Positions 37,546 through 46,128 of a stretch of DNA of 64,000 nucleotides are shown here, piece after piece. Below the pieces are notes generated by a model that was not told where the DNA came from, did not search any database, and saw only the letters and a program-made list of their open reading frames with translations. Source of the DNA: Constantimarinum furrinae (lineage in GTDB: Bacteria > Bacteroidota > Bacteroidia > Flavobacteriales > Flavobacteriaceae). The stretch covers positions 1,364,001 through 1,428,000 of the forward strand of contig NZ_CP052909.1 in the NCBI RefSeq assembly GCF_014295415.1. Reading direction: 5' to 3'. The first letter of the stretch is position 1; every line of letters begins with the position of its first letter. A program made the position numbers and the translations under genes.

Positions 37546-38439
37546 TTGTCTATAGCCCGATCACATTCTGTTCCAGGTTCTATCATAAGGAACTTTAAAG
37601 AAATAACCAAAGTACGACTTTCGGTAAGTGTGGTATTTTCGTCTGTGGCAGGTTATCTATTGGGTGCCGAAACTATAGATTACTATATACTATTGCTTTT
37701 ATGTATAGGGGGCTATTGTATGGTAGGTGCTTCCAATGTTTTTAATCAGATCATTGAACGCGACCTTGATGCCTTAATGGATCGTACTAAAGACAGACCG
37801 CTTCCTGCGGGGAGAATGGGAGTAACTCCAGCCTTTATCTTGGCAAGTATACTTACTCTTACCGGAATTGTAGTATTGTATGTGATCAATCCACAAACTG
37901 CAATGTTTGGGGCAATTTCAATCTTCATGTACGTGAGTTTATATACTCCGCTAAAGACACGCACACCTCTATCTGTTTTTGTAGGGGCTTTTCCAGGAGC
38001 AATTCCCTTTATGCTGGGATGGGTGGCTGCAACTAATGATTTTGGAATAGAACCCGGTACATTGTTCATGATTCAGTTTTTTTGGCAGTTTCCTCACTTT
38101 TGGGCCATTGGTTGGTTTTTATATGAAGATTATAAAAAAGGTGGATTTTTTATGCTGCCTAACGGAAAACGAGATAAGGGAACCGCAATTCAGGTAATAC
38201 TATACAGCATCTGGACTGTTTTGGCTTCGTTAATTCCGGCAGTGGGTGTTACCGGACGATTATATATTACGCCTATTTCAGCGATATTGATTGGAGGAAT
38301 AGGAATCTGGCTTATTTACTATGCGGTAAGGTTGTATAAATTGAAAACTGAAAAAGCAGCAAGACAGCTAATGCTGGTTAGTGTAAGTTATATCACATTG
38401 TTGCAAGTGATCTATGTTGTAGATAAATTTATTAGATAA
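37546..38439 (+). CDS. ctaB: Protoheme IX farnesyltransferase (heme O synthase)
   Basis: CtaB farnesylates heme b to heme O, the precursor of the heme a used by the aa3 oxidase. About 297 residues long, it is a UbiA-fold membrane prenyltransferase with the Asp-rich motif NVFNQIIERDLDALMDRTKDR and a second region YEDYKKGGFFMLP. I place the start at TTG 37546 (SIARSHSVPGSIIRNFKEIT), because a consensus promoter covers the longer reading from 37498. The stop overlaps the next start (TAATG), so the following subunit III gene is translationally coupled. Confidence 0.93.
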   Translation: MSIARSHSVPGSIIRNFKEITKVRLSVSVVFSSVAGYLLGAETIDYYILLLLCIGGYCMVGASNVFNQIIERDLDALMDRTKDRPLPAGRMGVTPAFILASILTLTGIVVLYVINPQTAMFGAISIFMYVSLYTPLKTRTPLSVFVGAFPGAIPFMLGWVAATNDFGIEPGTLFMIQFFWQFPHFWAIGWFLYEDYKKGGFFMLPNGKRDKGTAIQVILYSIWTVLASLIPAVGVTGRLYITPISAILIGGIGIWLIYYAVRLYKLKTEKAARQLMLVSVSYITLLQVIYVVDKFIR

Positions 38440-39020
38440 TGGATTATACCGAAGGAACTGAAGAGAAAAAACAAAACCGGGCAAAGAAAATGATGCTATG
38501 GTTTGGAATCGTAAGTCTTGTTATGAGCTTTGCGGGATTGACAAGTGCTTATGTAGTAAGTAGTGAACGGAAGGACTGGTTGACCGATTTTCAAATTCCA
38601 CAAGCATTTTATATCAGCCTCGTGGTGATAATATTAAGTAGCGTTACTTTCCATTTTGCCAAAAAGCTAGTTTCTGAAGAAAAGAATAAGCCCGGAATGG
38701 CGCTTTTAGTGGCTACTTTTATATTGGGAATTGTATTTATCATCCTTCAATTTATAGGATTTTCACAGATCATTGAAAACGGATATTTTTTTACCGGAAG
38801 CGAGAGTAGTATAACCACCTCATTTATTTATTTGGTAGTTCTCTTGCATATAGCACACTTGGTGGTAGCCTTAATTTCTGTTCTGGTTGTAATTTATAAT
38901 CATTTTAAACTAAAGTATGTAAAAGGGAAAACGCTGGGAATTGAATTGGCTGCTACTTTTTGGCATTTCGTTGATATTCTGTGGATTTACCTGTTTTTGT
39001 TCTTTTATTTTGTTAGATGA
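38439..39020 (+). CDS. Cytochrome c oxidase subunit III-family protein (short copy)
   Basis: This 193-residue integral membrane protein has five helices and heme-copper-oxidase subunit III signatures (LWFGIVSLVMSFAGLTSAYV near the start, ATFWHFVDILWIYLFLFFYF at the end). Subunit III stabilises the catalytic core. It overlaps ctaB by one base and is followed 135 bases later by a longer subunit III paralog. Which one is the structural subunit III of CoxA/B is not certain. Confidence 0.88.
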   Translation: MDYTEGTEEKKQNRAKKMMLWFGIVSLVMSFAGLTSAYVVSSERKDWLTDFQIPQAFYISLVVIILSSVTFHFAKKLVSEEKNKPGMALLVATFILGIVFIILQFIGFSQIIENGYFFTGSESSITTSFIYLVVLLHIAHLVVALISVLVVIYNHFKLKYVKGKTLGIELAATFWHFVDILWIYLFLFFYFVR

Positions 39021-39119
39021 TCAATTAATTTTAGACCACTCTAAATAGCTCATGATTGTTCATTAGAGCCGAATTTTTAGAAATTGACCGATGATGTTTC
39101 TTTAGATAAAAAATAGTCG

Positions 39120-39127
39120 TATTTTTG
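39120..39127 (+). promoter_or_regulatory. -7 box before the long subunit III gene
   Basis: TATTTTTG matches TAnnTTTG 28 bases before the start codon at 39156. The 135-base spacer otherwise holds only a weak CTCTAA/TTAGAG inverted repeat (39039-39068). Confidence 0.5.
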
Positions 39128-39155
39128 AACCCTTAAATAAAACCAATTTCTTTGT

Positions 39156-40136
39156 ATGGAAGCTACTGTTGTTGAAACAGGTACTGAAGGAAAAACCTGG
39201 GGTGGTGGTAATCAACCCTTAAGAGCGAGTTACGGTAAAATGATGATGTGGTTTTTCATTGTTTCTGATGCCTTGACTTTTTCAGGATTTCTTGCCTCTT
39301 ATGGATTTTCAAGATTTAAATTTATAGATTCTTGGCCTATTGCAGATGAGGTGTTTACTCACTTCCCATTCCTGCACGGTGTGGATGCCCCCATGTACTA
39401 TGTGGCATTTATGACATTCATTCTTATCTTTTCGTCTGTAACCATGGTGTTAGCCGTGGATGCGGGTCATAAGATGCAAAAGAATAAAGTAATTCTCTAT
39501 ATGTTCCTTACCATCATAGGAGGACTTATTTTTGTTGGTTCTCAGGCTTGGGAATGGGCAACTTTTATAAAAGGAGATTACGGCGCCGTTGAGACTAAAG
39601 GTGGAAAGATCATTCAGTTCTTAAACACTGATGGGGAACGGGTAGCTCTTGCAGATTTTGCAAAACATTTGCCAACTACCGCAGTGACTCATACCGAAGG
39701 AAACGGAGTTTGGTATGAGGCCGAAGAAACTCAAACTTCATTTAATATTGAAGAGGTAAAAGCAGGATTTCTCGCCAATGAAAATCTCTTGGTTAGAACA
39801 CAATACCTTAATGAAAATGGCGAACCAACCGTACTTTCAAGAGAAGAATCCGTTGCCAAATTGGTCAATGACGGAAAGCTGGTTGTTGAAGGAGCCAACT
39901 TAAAACACAATGAATACGGTACACCGTTATTTGCCGATTTCTTTTTCTTTATCACAGGATTTCACGGATTTCACGTATTCTCCGGGGTAATCTTTAACTT
40001 AATCATTTTCTTTAATGTCATCATCGGAACTTATGAGCGCAGAGGGCATTACGAAATGGTAGAAAAAGTGGGGCTATACTGGCACTTTGTAGATTTAGTT
40101 TGGGTATTTGTATTTACCTTCTTTTACCTTGTTTAA
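39156..40136 (+). CDS. coxC: Cytochrome c oxidase subunit III with a large soluble insertion
   Basis: The 326-residue protein has helices at about 28-50, 80-103, 112-135, 262-290 and 300-326 with subunit III motifs (FHGFHVFSGVIFN, LYWHFVDLVWVFVFTFFYLV). Between the third and fourth helices, residues 141-258 form a hydrophilic segment of about 118 residues with no membrane character (GKIIQFLNTDGERVALADFA, GNGVWYEAEETQ, ENLLVRTQYLNENGEPTV). The core places it in the aa3 oxidase. The subunit IV gene follows 19 bases later. Confidence 0.92.
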   Translation: MEATVVETGTEGKTWGGGNQPLRASYGKMMMWFFIVSDALTFSGFLASYGFSRFKFIDSWPIADEVFTHFPFLHGVDAPMYYVAFMTFILIFSSVTMVLAVDAGHKMQKNKVILYMFLTIIGGLIFVGSQAWEWATFIKGDYGAVETKGGKIIQFLNTDGERVALADFAKHLPTTAVTHTEGNGVWYEAEETQTSFNIEEVKAGFLANENLLVRTQYLNENGEPTVLSREESVAKLVNDGKLVVEGANLKHNEYGTPLFADFFFFITGFHGFHVFSGVIFNLIIFFNVIIGTYERRGHYEMVEKVGLYWHFVDLVWVFVFTFFYLV

Positions 40137-40155
40137 GCAGCATAATTAAATTATA

Positions 40156-40539
40156 ATGGCACACGATCACAAACTGGAAATTTTTAGAGGACTAATAAAA
40201 TTTAAGTCTAACGAAGCCAAAATATGGGGAGTTTTTACCTTCCTTTCTATCGTTACTATCATTGAGGTTGCATTGGGTATCATGAAGCCCGAAGCGCTAA
40301 TAGGAAACACCTTCCTGGCAATGAAGTTGCTTAACTGGATATTCATCATATTAACTCTGGTTAAGGCATATTATATCACCTGGGATTTTATGCACATGAG
40401 AGATGAGAAAAAGGGTCTTCGCAGATCTGTAGTATGGACAGCTATCTTTCTTATCTGTTACCTTGTTTTAATTCTTCTTATTGAAGGGGATTATATTTTC
40501 GATGTTTATAAAGCGAACTACGTTAAATTCGATTTTTAA
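40156..40539 (+). CDS. Cytochrome c oxidase subunit IV family protein
   Basis: The 127-residue membrane protein has three hydrophobic helices in the prokaryotic cytochrome c oxidase subunit IV (COX4_pro-like) arrangement: IWGVFTFLSIVTIIEVALGI, LLNWIFIILTLVKAYYITWD and VVWTAIFLICYLVLILLIEG. It lies directly after subunit III and before a strong terminator, completing the set of oxidase subunits begun in the act-cox operon. Confidence 0.88.
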   Translation: MAHDHKLEIFRGLIKFKSNEAKIWGVFTFLSIVTIIEVALGIMKPEALIGNTFLAMKLLNWIFIILTLVKAYYITWDFMHMRDEKKGLRRSVVWTAIFLICYLVLILLIEGDYIFDVYKANYVKFDF

Positions 40540-40560
40540 GAACCGCATTCTAAGATTTTT

Positions 40561-40587
40561 AAAGCTCTGTTTTACAGGGCTTTTTTT
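40561..40587 (+). terminator. Terminator after cox subunit IV
   Basis: AAAGCTCTG (40561-40569) pairs with CAGGGCTTT (40575-40583), with one G-U pair and a 5-base loop, followed by a T-run. Confidence 0.85.
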
Positions 40588-40621
40588 ATGATCTGAGATT
40601 TCAAAAATTAACGATATTAGG

Positions 40622-40652
40622 TTGCTCATACATCTTTTAGGCTGTATTTTTG
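40622..40652 (+). promoter_or_regulatory. Promoter of the SCO/DUF420 assembly operon
   Basis: TTG (40622-40624), a 20-base spacer and TATTTTTG (40645-40652) match the full consensus. It lies 55 bases before the GTG start at 40707. Confidence 0.7.
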
Positions 40653-40706
40653 TACTTGTTTTTTTGTAACTGTTCTCATTAAACTTCGGTAGTAAATCCA
40701 AATGTT

Positions 40707-41357
40707 GTGAAAATTAAAAAATATCTCGTTTTAAGTATTTTATTCATCCTTCCGTTAACGATGTATATGTTTTTTGCTTCGGGAAAGGATAACTTTGGAA
40801 GACTTCCCGTTCTAACTCAGGGTGTTTTTGATATTTCTGAATTTACGACCATGGAAGGGGAGTCAGTAACACTCTACGGAAATATCACCGTATTAGGATT
40901 TTACGGCAGGGATCCGCATTCTTTTCAGGCCAATGCCTTTAATCTAACACATAAGATATACAAGAAGAATCGTGAGTTTCAGGACTTTCAATTCGTCTTT
41001 CTAATGCCTAACGGGTCTGAAGCAAGCGCTTTGAAACTAAAGAATGAACTTTCAGAAATTGTAAATACCGAACAATGGAAGTTCGCCTTTGGACCGCCAA
41101 CAGCAGTTGTAAGAGTTTATAACTCCCTAAAATCGTCTTACCCGCTGTCTGAAGATCTTTCCACACCGTTTGTTTTTATTATCGATAAAGACGGAAACCT
41201 AAGGGGCAGAGATGACGATGAGGACGTAGGGACGTTATATGGTTTCGATGCCCGCGATTATGCCGAGATCAACAATAAGATGAGCGACGACATTAAAGTG
41301 ATTCTTGCAGAGTATCGCTTGGCGCTCAAAAAGTATAAAGCCGATAGAGAAATTTAA
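40707..41357 (+). CDS. SCO-like thioredoxin-fold membrane protein lacking the copper-binding cysteines
   Basis: The 216-residue protein starts at GTG. It has an N-terminal membrane anchor (YLVLSILFILPLTMYMFFA) and a periplasmic domain that aligns in outline with SCO/SenC proteins (TLYGNITVLGFYGRDPHSFQ, then VFIIDKDGNLRGRDDDEDVG). At the position of the SCO CxxxC metal site it has RDPHSFQ with no cysteine, so it should not act as a canonical copper chaperone. It is the first gene of a four-gene operon with SCO, DUF420 and a CxxC miniprotein. The start is non-ATG but the signal anchor supports it. Confidence 0.72.
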   Translation: MKIKKYLVLSILFILPLTMYMFFASGKDNFGRLPVLTQGVFDISEFTTMEGESVTLYGNITVLGFYGRDPHSFQANAFNLTHKIYKKNREFQDFQFVFLMPNGSEASALKLKNELSEIVNTEQWKFAFGPPTAVVRVYNSLKSSYPLSEDLSTPFVFIIDKDGNLRGRDDDEDVGTLYGFDARDYAEINNKMSDDIKVILAEYRLALKKYKADREI

Positions 41358-41358
41358 G

Positions 41359-41982
41359 ATGAAAAAAAATTATTCTTACATAGGGATCACATTTGTAATA
41401 CTCATTTTTGGAATATGGGCTGTCCCGAAGATCGTAGATCATTTTTCGGAACCCGATATGGCCGTTATTGGAGAAGTACCTCCATTTAATTTTACCAACC
41501 AGAATGGAAATGCTATTTCAAATTCTGATTATTCGGGAAAAGTATATGTGGCTGAATTTTTCTTTACAACCTGCCCTTCAATATGTCCCATTATGAATAG
41601 GAATATGGTGATTATTCAGGATGAATTTTATGGTAATCCGAATTTAGGATTCGCCTCCTTCAGTATTGATCCGGCCTATGATACTCCTCAGGTGCTTAAA
41701 CAATATGCCGAAAACTATAAGATCACCAGTCCTAACTGGCATCTACTTACCGGGGACAAGGAAGAAATATTTAAATTGGCAAATGAAGGTTTCAATCTCT
41801 ACGTAGGTGAAGCTTCAGAAGTGGAAGGCGGATTTGAACATTCAGGGTTTTTTGCTCTCATTGATCAGGACGGAAAAATAAGATCGCGTTATGACGAAAA
41901 CGGAAATCCGGTTATTTATTATGATGGCCTGGAAGCCGAAGGCATTGCCATGCTAATTGAAGACATTAAAAAATTACTCTAA
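41359..41982 (+). CDS. SCO1/SenC family copper chaperone for cytochrome oxidase
   Basis: SCO proteins deliver copper to, or keep reduced, the CuA site of oxidase subunit II. The 207-residue protein has a membrane anchor at about 5-24, then a thioredoxin fold with CxxxC (TTCPSICPIM, Cys72 and Cys76) and the distal His ligand in EHSGFFALID. The ATG at 41359 follows the previous stop by one base; an earlier in-frame ATG at 41305 would overlap the upstream gene by 53 bases and disrupt the anchor. It is intact next to a cysteine-less paralog. Confidence 0.93.
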   Translation: MKKNYSYIGITFVILIFGIWAVPKIVDHFSEPDMAVIGEVPPFNFTNQNGNAISNSDYSGKVYVAEFFFTTCPSICPIMNRNMVIIQDEFYGNPNLGFASFSIDPAYDTPQVLKQYAENYKITSPNWHLLTGDKEEIFKLANEGFNLYVGEASEVEGGFEHSGFFALIDQDGKIRSRYDENGNPVIYYDGLEAEGIAMLIEDIKKLL

Positions 41983-41984
41983 TC

Positions 41985-42515
41985 ATGGAAGTCACCCCTT
42001 CAGAAAAACAAAAAAAATATACAGTCTGGATTTGGATTCTTTCAATTGCAATTCCAATAGCAGTTGCAGTATTATTTACCGTACGAATTCCAGGGGTTGA
42101 ACGATTGGGGTTTTTACCGCCCATTTATGCTACGATTAATGCTATTACTGCAATTTTGCTGGTTACTGCAGTTATAATGATACGAAGAGGTAACAGAATT
42201 ATACATGAAAGGATCATGAAGACCTGCATATTGCTTTCGGCGCTGTTTTTAATTATGTATGTGCTTTATCATATGACTTCAGATTCTACCTCCTTTGGAG
42301 GTGAGGGCATTCTAAAATATATTTACTTTTTTATATTACTCACACATATACTATTATCAATTACCGTCATTCCGTTTGTATTGATCACTTATGTAAGAGC
42401 GATCTCAGGGAACTTTCCAATGCATAAAAAAATAGCGCGCATAACCTTTCCCATTTGGCTATACGTTGCAGTTACCGGGGTAATTGTTTATTTAATGATC
42501 TCACCCTACTATTAA
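41985..42515 (+). CDS. DUF420/CtaM-like cytochrome oxidase assembly protein
   Basis: The 176-residue membrane protein has about five helices. The DUF420 pattern includes LPPIYATINAITAILLVTAV and RGNRIIHERIMKTCILLSAL with conserved histidines (HERIMK, YHMTS, THILL). In Firmicutes the DUF420 protein CtaM/YozB is needed for heme-aa3 oxidase maturation, which fits this neighbourhood. It begins two bases after the SCO stop and shares one base with the next start. Confidence 0.88.
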   Translation: MEVTPSEKQKKYTVWIWILSIAIPIAVAVLFTVRIPGVERLGFLPPIYATINAITAILLVTAVIMIRRGNRIIHERIMKTCILLSALFLIMYVLYHMTSDSTSFGGEGILKYIYFFILLTHILLSITVIPFVLITYVRAISGNFPMHKKIARITFPIWLYVAVTGVIVYLMISPYY

Positions 42516-42745
42516 TGAAAAGAACGGTCTTCATAGTATTAGTTGTTTTAACCATCGCAGTATTGCCTGCCGATGCGCAATGTGCGATGTGCCGGGCGGT
42601 TTTAGAAAGTGAGGAAGGCGGTGAAGCAGCAAAGGGAATCAATAATGGGATCATGTATTTAATGATCTTTCCTTATCTTCTTATTGGTGGAATTGGATAT
42701 TTTGTTTACCGAAGCAGGCAAAAAGCCAAGAATGACCGTAATTAA
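42515..42745 (+). CDS. Small secreted/membrane CxxC protein in the oxidase assembly operon
   Basis: The 76-residue protein has a signal segment (MKRTVFIVLVVLTIAVLPAD) followed at once by QCAMCRAVLESEEGGEAAKG, a CxxC pair facing the periplasm, and a second membrane helix (YLMIFPYLLIGGIGYFVYR). It starts inside the DUF420 stop (TAATG), so it is translationally coupled. The longer reading from 42455 is an overlap artefact. I recognise no named family. Position and CxxC suggest thiol or metal handling during oxidase assembly; this is inference. Confidence 0.75.
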   Translation: MKRTVFIVLVVLTIAVLPADAQCAMCRAVLESEEGGEAAKGINNGIMYLMIFPYLLIGGIGYFVYRSRQKAKNDRN

Positions 42746-42801
42746 CAAAAGTTTTGGGTTTTTATTTGTAACAACTTTCTCTCTAACGGGACAAATGGCG
42801 C

Positions 42802-42830
42802 AGACTTTAAAGGTAAAACAGCTAAAGTCT
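42802..42830. other. 8-bp dyad upstream of the efflux operon
   Basis: AGACTTTA (42802-42809) and TAAAGTCT (42823-42830) are perfect inverted repeats with a 13-base spacer and no following T-run. It lies 60 bases before the ABC operon start and upstream of a TACTTTG near-match box (around 42870). It could be an operator or a weak terminator of the preceding operon. Confidence 0.4.
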
Positions 42831-42890
42831 TAACATTAATTTCACAAAAATATAGGATGTATTCCTGTACTTTGAACTCAAATTTATAGT

Positions 42891-43598
42891 ATGATCGAAA
42901 TCAAGGACTTACACAAATCCTATGTGATGGGTGCCAATACACTTCACGTTCTAAAAGGAATAGATTTTACTGTTTCTGAAGGAGAGATGGTTTCTATCAT
43001 GGGTTCATCAGGTTCCGGAAAATCTACCCTACTGAACATTTTAGGCATGCTTGATGAGGCCGATGAAGGGAGCTATACATTAGATGGTACGGTCATAAAA
43101 AACCTGAATGAGCGCGTTGCTGCCCGGTATAGAAATAAATTCCTTGGTTTTATCTTTCAGTCATTCAACCTTATAAACTACAAATCGGCCTTAGATAACG
43201 TCGCCATGCCTCTATACTATCAGGGTATTAAACGGAACGAACGCATGGATAAGGCAATGCATTATCTCGAAAAGGTAGGTCTGGGAGATTGGTCGTCTCA
43301 TTTACCTAGTGAACTCTCCGGAGGACAAAAACAACGTGTGGCCATCGCCAGAGCATTGGCCAGTGACCCAAAGGTATTACTTGCCGATGAACCTACAGGT
43401 GCATTAGATACTAAAACTTCTTACGAAGTTATGGAACTAATTCAGGGAATTAACGATGAAGGCAAGACAATACTGGTGGTTACCCACGAAGATGATATTG
43501 CCCATATGACCAAACGGATCGTAAATCTAAAGGACGGGATAATTATTGATGATTCTGTCGTAAATCAGGTGCGAGCAAAGACCGAATCATATGTTTAA
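42891..43598 (+). CDS. ABC transporter ATP-binding protein (MacB/LolD type)
   Basis: This is the 235-residue ATPase of a type VII (MacB-like) ABC system. It has Walker [11 protein letters not shown]-loop FQSFNLI, signature LSGGQKQR, Walker [13 protein letters not shown] and the H-switch VVTHE. It starts a six-gene operon with two permeases, two adaptors and a TolC, and overlaps the first permease by eight bases. LolD-like lipoprotein export is an alternative, but the adaptor/TolC neighbours favour tripartite efflux or secretion. Confidence 0.93.
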   Translation: MIEIKDLHKSYVMGANTLHVLKGIDFTVSEGEMVSIMGSSGSGKSTLLNILGMLDEADEGSYTLDGTVIKNLNERVAARYRNKFLGFIFQSFNLINYKSALDNVAMPLYYQGIKRNERMDKAMHYLEKVGLGDWSSHLPSELSGGQKQRVAIARALASDPKVLLADEPTGALDTKTSYEVMELIQGINDEGKTILVVTHEDDIAHMTKRIVNLKDGIIIDDSVVNQVRAKTESYV

Positions 43599-44835
43599 CT
43601 TAGAGCGTTGGCAGGAAATACTTGAGACCATACGGAAAAACAAACTCCGTACGTTCCTAACCGGGCTTTCGGTAGCTTCGGGAATTTTTATATTGGTGAT
43701 TCTTCTTGCTATTGGTCAGGGAATGCAAAATGGAATCGCTCAGGAATTTGAACAGGATGCTGCTAATCGCATTAGTGTATGGACCGGGGTAACCTCCGAA
43801 AGTTACAAAGGGTTAAATCCCGGCCGTCGAATCCAAATGGACAATGCCGATTATGAACGTGCAGAGTCTAAGAACATCGATGAGCTCGAATACAAATCGG
43901 GAGTTTACAGCATTTGGGGTGGTCTTACAACATATAAAAATGAAACCGGCAGCTATCGAATAGAAGGGGTTCGTGGCGATTATCAGTTTTTGGAAAATGC
44001 TAGTCTTACCAATGGTCGCTTTATCAATCAGAGCGATCTGGATTCTTATGAAAAGGTAGCAGTCGTTGGAAACCGTGTGTATCAGGATCTGTTCAAGAAT
44101 AAAGAGGCTTTAGGGGAGTATATTGAGATTACCGGCATTAAATTTAAGGTCGTCGGAATTTATACAGACCCGGGGGGTGAACGTGAAGAAACAAGGATCT
44201 TTATTCCACTTACCACCGCTCAACGGGTTTATAATGCGGGAGATAAATTGCGTTCGCTCGTATTCACCCTCCAGCCGGAAGATAATTTTGAAAAAGCTTT
44301 GGCAGCATCTGAAGCCTTTTCGGCCGAATTAGAAGCTGACCTAAAATCGAAACATACCATTGCACCAACAGATATGAGTGCGGTGAATATTAATAACTCT
44401 CTCGAGAATGCAAAGCGATTTTACGATCTTATGAACATGATCCGTTGGTTTTTTTGGGGAGTGGGGATCTGTACCATTATTGCAGGAGTTGTAGGTGTAA
44501 GTAATATTATGCTGATAATCGTAAAGGAACGCACTAAGGAAATAGGAATTAGAAAGGCCATAGGAGCACAACCGCTTTCCATTATTGGAATGATCTTACA
44601 TGAATCCATTTTTGTGACGGCAATAGCAGGTTTTTTCGGACTGGTATTTAGCCTGTTCTTGTTAGAGATGGTAGGTCCTCTTATAGAAACGGATTATATA
44701 AGAAATCCTTCGGTCGATTTCGGGGTTGCCATTACGACCGTAGTTATATTAATCGTTGCCGGTGCAGTAGCAGGATTTTTCCCGGCGCGACGCGCTTCAA
44801 ATATTAAACCCATAGTAGCACTTCGAGATGAGTAA
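43591..44835 (+). CDS. MacB-type ABC transporter permease (first)
   Basis: The 414-residue permease has an N-terminal helix (LRTFLTGLSVASGIFILVIL), a large periplasmic MacB-type domain (about 45-275), and three C-terminal helices with the FtsX signature ERTKEIGIRKAIGAQP. It overlaps both neighbours by eight bases, so ATPase, permease 1 and permease 2 are translationally coupled. It is probably one half of a heterodimeric transporter with the next gene. Confidence 0.92.
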   Translation: MFNLERWQEILETIRKNKLRTFLTGLSVASGIFILVILLAIGQGMQNGIAQEFEQDAANRISVWTGVTSESYKGLNPGRRIQMDNADYERAESKNIDELEYKSGVYSIWGGLTTYKNETGSYRIEGVRGDYQFLENASLTNGRFINQSDLDSYEKVAVVGNRVYQDLFKNKEALGEYIEITGIKFKVVGIYTDPGGEREETRIFIPLTTAQRVYNAGDKLRSLVFTLQPEDNFEKALAASEAFSAELEADLKSKHTIAPTDMSAVNINNSLENAKRFYDLMNMIRWFFWGVGICTIIAGVVGVSNIMLIIVKERTKEIGIRKAIGAQPLSIIGMILHESIFVTAIAGFFGLVFSLFLLEMVGPLIETDYIRNPSVDFGVAITTVVILIVAGAVAGFFPARRASNIKPIVALRDE

Positions 44836-46099
44836 ATTATTCAGCAGAGATAGTTGGGCAGAGATCATTGAAGCCTTGAGCTCAAACTGGTTCAGGACGT
44901 TGTTAACGGCTTTTGGAGTGATGTGGGGAATCTTTATTCTGGTCATCCTTCTCGCAGCCGGTAATGGACTGGAGAATGGTGTAAAGCAGGGGTTTGACGG
45001 GATGGCGACCAACTCTATGTTTATGTGGGCACAAACCGCTTCTAAGCCATATAAAGGTCTTCCCAAAGGCAGACGCTATAATTTCAAGACCGGGGATGTA
45101 GAAGCAATAAAACAGAATGTTCCTAATTTGCGATTTGTATCACCCAGGAATCAGTTGGGAGGTTTCAGAGGGTCCAACAATGTGGTACGCGGGTTAAAAA
45201 CAGGGGCCTACAATGTTTATGGCGATTATCCCGAAATTATTCAGCAGCAACCCATGGATATTACCTCGGGGCGCTTCCTGAATTATTCCGATATTAATGA
45301 TAAACGAAAAGTAGCAGTAATAGGTGAAGGGGTGAGAACAGGGCTGTACGAAACTGGGGAGGAGGTCGTGGGAAGCTATCTAAAAATAAACGGGGTCAAT
45401 TTTATGGTCATTGGTACATATAAAAAGAAATCTCAAAATGGAGATGCGGAAGAGGCTCAAAAAGAAATATTTGTGCCATTTACAGCTTTTTCTCAGGCAT
45501 TTAATATGGGAGATCGTGTAGGTTGGATGGCGATCACTGCTCAGGATGGCTCGTCTATCACACAATTAAAAGAACAGGTTTTTGATGTGGTGAAATCCCG
45601 TCATTCTATACATCCAGAGGACTCCAGAGCCGTTGGAAATTTCGATCTTTTTGAAGAATACAGTAAGATTAACGGTTTGTTTATCGCTTTAAATTTTGTA
45701 GCGTATTTTGTTGGGATCTTAGTATTACTTTCCGGAATAATTGGTATTAGTAATATTATGCTCATTGTTGTCAAGGAGCGTACCAAGGAAATAGGAATAC
45801 GTCGAGCTTTGGGAGCAACGCCATGGAGTATTCGGGCTCAGATCCTGCTCGAGTCGATTTTCCTCACCATCATTTCGGGTATGGCGGGAATAGTTTTTGC
45901 CTCATTCGTCCTTGTTTTGGTGAATTTTGCCATGGATGGGATGGATACGAGTGAGATGATGTTCTTGAACCCTTCGGTAAACATAGGAGTGGTCCTTATC
46001 GCATTGACCATATTGATAATTTCAGGTTTATTGGCCGGTCTAATTCCTGCACAAACCGCAATAAAAGTAAAACCCGTAGAAGCACTACGAGCAGATTAA
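44828..46099 (+). CDS. MacB-type ABC transporter permease (second)
   Basis: The 423-residue paralog of the preceding permease has the same layout: an N-terminal helix (FGVMWGIFILVILLAAGNGL), a periplasmic domain, then three helices with KERTKEIGIRRALGATPWSI. The periplasmic domain has diverged from its neighbour, as expected for two non-identical subunits. It is followed 29 bases later by the adaptor gene. Confidence 0.92.
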   Translation: MSKLFSRDSWAEIIEALSSNWFRTLLTAFGVMWGIFILVILLAAGNGLENGVKQGFDGMATNSMFMWAQTASKPYKGLPKGRRYNFKTGDVEAIKQNVPNLRFVSPRNQLGGFRGSNNVVRGLKTGAYNVYGDYPEIIQQQPMDITSGRFLNYSDINDKRKVAVIGEGVRTGLYETGEEVVGSYLKINGVNFMVIGTYKKKSQNGDAEEAQKEIFVPFTAFSQAFNMGDRVGWMAITAQDGSSITQLKEQVFDVVKSRHSIHPEDSRAVGNFDLFEEYSKINGLFIALNFVAYFVGILVLLSGIIGISNIMLIVVKERTKEIGIRRALGATPWSIRAQILLESIFLTIISGMAGIVFASFVLVLVNFAMDGMDTSEMMFLNPSVNIGVVLIALTILIISGLLAGLIPAQTAIKVKPVEALRAD

Positions 46100-46128
46100 A
46101 ATATAACAGTAATAGAATTAAATTCAGA

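Noticed and set aside
39039-39068. CTCTAA/TTAGAG dyad between the two subunit III genes
   Set aside because: Only six pairs with an 18-base loop and no tract; too weak to call.
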